From Nitrospiraceae bacterium (GTDB lineage Bacteria; Nitrospirota; Thermodesulfovibrionia; Thermodesulfovibrionales; Dissulfurispiraceae): 15,843 nucleotides of DNA. This document shows positions 14,678 through 15,843 of this stretch, one piece after another. The stretch spans positions 1 to 15,843 of the forward strand of contig PMYY01000076.1 in NCBI GenBank assembly GCA_003170655.1, in the 5' to 3' direction. The position numbers and the translations under genes are program-made. The notes below the pieces were generated by a model. The model was not told the origin of the DNA and did not search any database. It was given only the letters and a program-made list of their open reading frames with translations. Each line of letters starts with the position of its first letter. Position 1 is the first letter of the stretch.

Positions 14678-15684
14678 TTCTCGACGAGAACGGTCGGTAC
14701 CACTGACATACCGACCCGGAGAATGCCTGCCATATCTTTCCTGTCGAGGACGATCTTGACCGGGACCCTCTGAACGACTTTGACATAGTTACCCGTGGCG
14801 TTCTCGGGAGGGAAGAGCGAAAAAGCCGAACCAGTGCCGGCCATTATGCTGTCGACCTTGCCCGTGAACGTCTCTCCCGAATAGGTGTCGACCTTGATTT
14901 TTACCTTCTGTCCGGGGCGGACTTTTTTGAGTTGAGTTTCTTTGTAATTGGCAACCACCCAGACATCATCGAGAGGAACTACGGCCATAAGCGGCTGACC
15001 GGGCTGGACCTGGTTGCCCTTTTCGACATTCTTCTTTGTGATGCGTCCGTCGGCAGGGGCATAAATCATTGTATAGCCGACATTCAGTTGTTCGGTCTTC
15101 AGCCTCGCCTCTTTGGCAGTGACAGATGATGCTTGGGAAGCCACCGAGGATTCGGTCTGGCGCATCTGTTCTCGCGAAGCCTTTACTTCAGCAAGCGTAA
15201 CGTCATAACCCGTTTTAGTTTTTTCATAGCGCTCTTTCGATATTGCACCCTTGCCATATAGCAACTCTGCGCGCCGGATATCGATCTCTGCCTGCCGCAT
15301 GTTTGCGTCCTGCAGCTCCAACTGCGCCCGGGCAGTCTTGACTTTGGCCTGGTATTCGGCCAGTTTGGATTTTTCTGCGTTCACCGAAGACATTGCCTCA
15401 TTCAGTCTGGCATCGTAATCCTCAGGTGCAATCTCGACCAGCATATCACCTTTCTTGACCATCTGATTGTCTTCGACGTGCACTGCTTTGACTGTCCCCG
15501 GAATCTTGGGTGCAACAGCATAGATTCTCCCGTCGACGAAGGCGTCGTCGGTAGTTATGTGTGTCGCCTTGTAGTCGAGATAAAAAAACAGGGTGATAAT
15601 GCCGGCAATCAGGAGTATGACGAACGCAGCGACGATTTTTTTCTTCTTGCCGTTGTTGCCGTTTTCTTTTTTTTCCTCTTCCAT
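14674..15684 (-). CDS. emrA: EmrA-type membrane-fusion (HlyD family) adaptor protein
   Basis: The 336-residue protein links an inner-membrane EmrB pump to a TolC-like channel across the periplasm. It has a charged cytoplasmic N-terminus, one membrane segment (17-36), and a split lipoyl-like domain: THITTDDAFVDGRIYAVAPK (41-60), with KIPGTVKAVHVEDNQMVKKG (60-79) as first half and YAPADGRITKKNVEKGNQVQ (208-227) as second half. A coiled-coil hairpin rich in A, E, K and Q lies between them (about 93-200). The TGSAFSLFPPENATGNYVKV segment (284-303) is characteristic of the EmrA/FusE group. The start is ATG at 15684, with GGAG 5 nt upstream. The gene follows the tolC-like gene by 24 nt and overlaps emrB by 4 nt, so tolC-emrA-emrB is one operon carrying all three pump parts. 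No regulator is visible. Confidence 0.94.
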   Translation of the reverse strand: MEEEKKENGNNGKKKKIVAAFVILLIAGIITLFFYLDYKATHITTDDAFVDGRIYAVAPKIPGTVKAVHVEDNQMVKKGDMLVEIAPEDYDARLNEAMSSVNAEKSKLAEYQAKVKTARAQLELQDANMRQAEIDIRRAELLYGKGAISKERYEKTKTGYDVTLAEVKASREQMRQTESSVASQASSVTAKEARLKTEQLNVGYTMIYAPADGRITKKNVEKGNQVQPGQPLMAVVPLDDVWVVANYKETQLKKVRPGQKVKIKVDTYSGETFTGKVDSIMAGTGSAFSLFPPENATGNYVKVVQRVPVKIVLDRKDMAGILRVGMSVVPTVLVEK

Positions 15685-15708
15685 TATTACTCCGTAAAAA
15701 AGCGAAGG

Positions 15709-15843
15709 TTATTTGTATGCAAACGTCAGGTCTGCTCCGGTGGAGTAGATCAGGCCTGCGTGCGCGCGTCTCATGTCGTATAACGCCTTGTAATAATTTT
15801 TCTCAGCCAGAGTGAGAAGCGAGATGGCGTCGAGCACGTCAGT
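15709..15843 (-). CDS. TolC-family outer-membrane efflux protein, C-terminal end only
   Basis: The last 44 codons of a gene that enters from beyond the window. The reading ends at TAA (15709-15711) and contains TDVLDAISLLTLAEKNYYKA and LYDMRRAHAGLIYSTG, which match the conserved last helices of TolC/OprM-type outer-membrane efflux proteins (the xVLDAxxxLxxAExNYxxALxDYxxAxxxLxxAxG pattern). It lies 24 nt upstream of emrA on the same strand, as expected for the channel of the same tripartite pump. The fragment is too short to assign a subfamily. Confidence 0.78.
   Translation of the reverse strand, partial: TDVLDAISLLTLAEKNYYKALYDMRRAHAGLIYSTGADLTFAYK

Overview
This looks like chromosomal core and envelope DNA from a diderm (Gram-negative) bacterium. 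LolA, an EmrAB/TolC-type tripartite pump and UppP point to an envelope with an outer membrane. RNase J alongside these suggests a deltaproteobacterial-type lineage (Desulfobacterota, for example Syntrophorhabdia) or Nitrospirota. That placement is inferred from gene content and style only. Coding density is high. No rRNA, tRNA, CRISPR array, phage gene or transposase is visible. No stretch over 300 bases lacks a gene; the largest gaps are 5207-5469 and 6450-6674.

Block A (1-5206, all minus strand) reads uppP -> ftsK -> lolA -> GNAT acetyltransferase -> tex (5' part only, cut by the window edge). The genes overlap or abut: uppP/ftsK by 16 nt, ftsK/lolA by 14 nt, and the GNAT start codon follows the lolA stop directly. 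The first three therefore form a cell-envelope and cell-division operon (undecaprenyl-phosphate recycling, chromosome translocation at the septum, lipoprotein transport across the periplasm), with an acetyltransferase and an RNA-binding protein downstream. uppP most likely starts at a TTG with a strong Shine-Dalgarno, shorter than the longest ORF.

Block B (5207-6449) is a divergent promoter region, then a small plus-strand gene for an unrecognised secreted protein, then a convergent minus-strand DUF523/TudS-like desulfurase.

Block C (6675-10850, minus) holds copA (Cu+ P1B-ATPase) followed by rnj (RNase J). A 73-bp intergenic element with inverted AT-rich ends and several GC-rich hairpins (10856-10928) separates copA from the genes upstream. 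It looks like a REP/MITE-type repeat.

Block D (10929-15843, minus) reads tolC-like (3' end only) -> emrA -> emrB -> degenerate nucleotidyltransferase-like protein -> TPM-domain membrane protein with a glycine-rich tail -> lemA. The pump genes form one unit (ATGA overlap between emrA and emrB). The nucleotidyltransferase-like gene overlaps the TPM gene, which is followed by lemA, making a second envelope-related module. This coupled NTase-like/TPM/LemA set is the least explained part of the window. Otherwise the window is mostly well-known housekeeping and envelope genes; I see no convincing new defence or mobile system.
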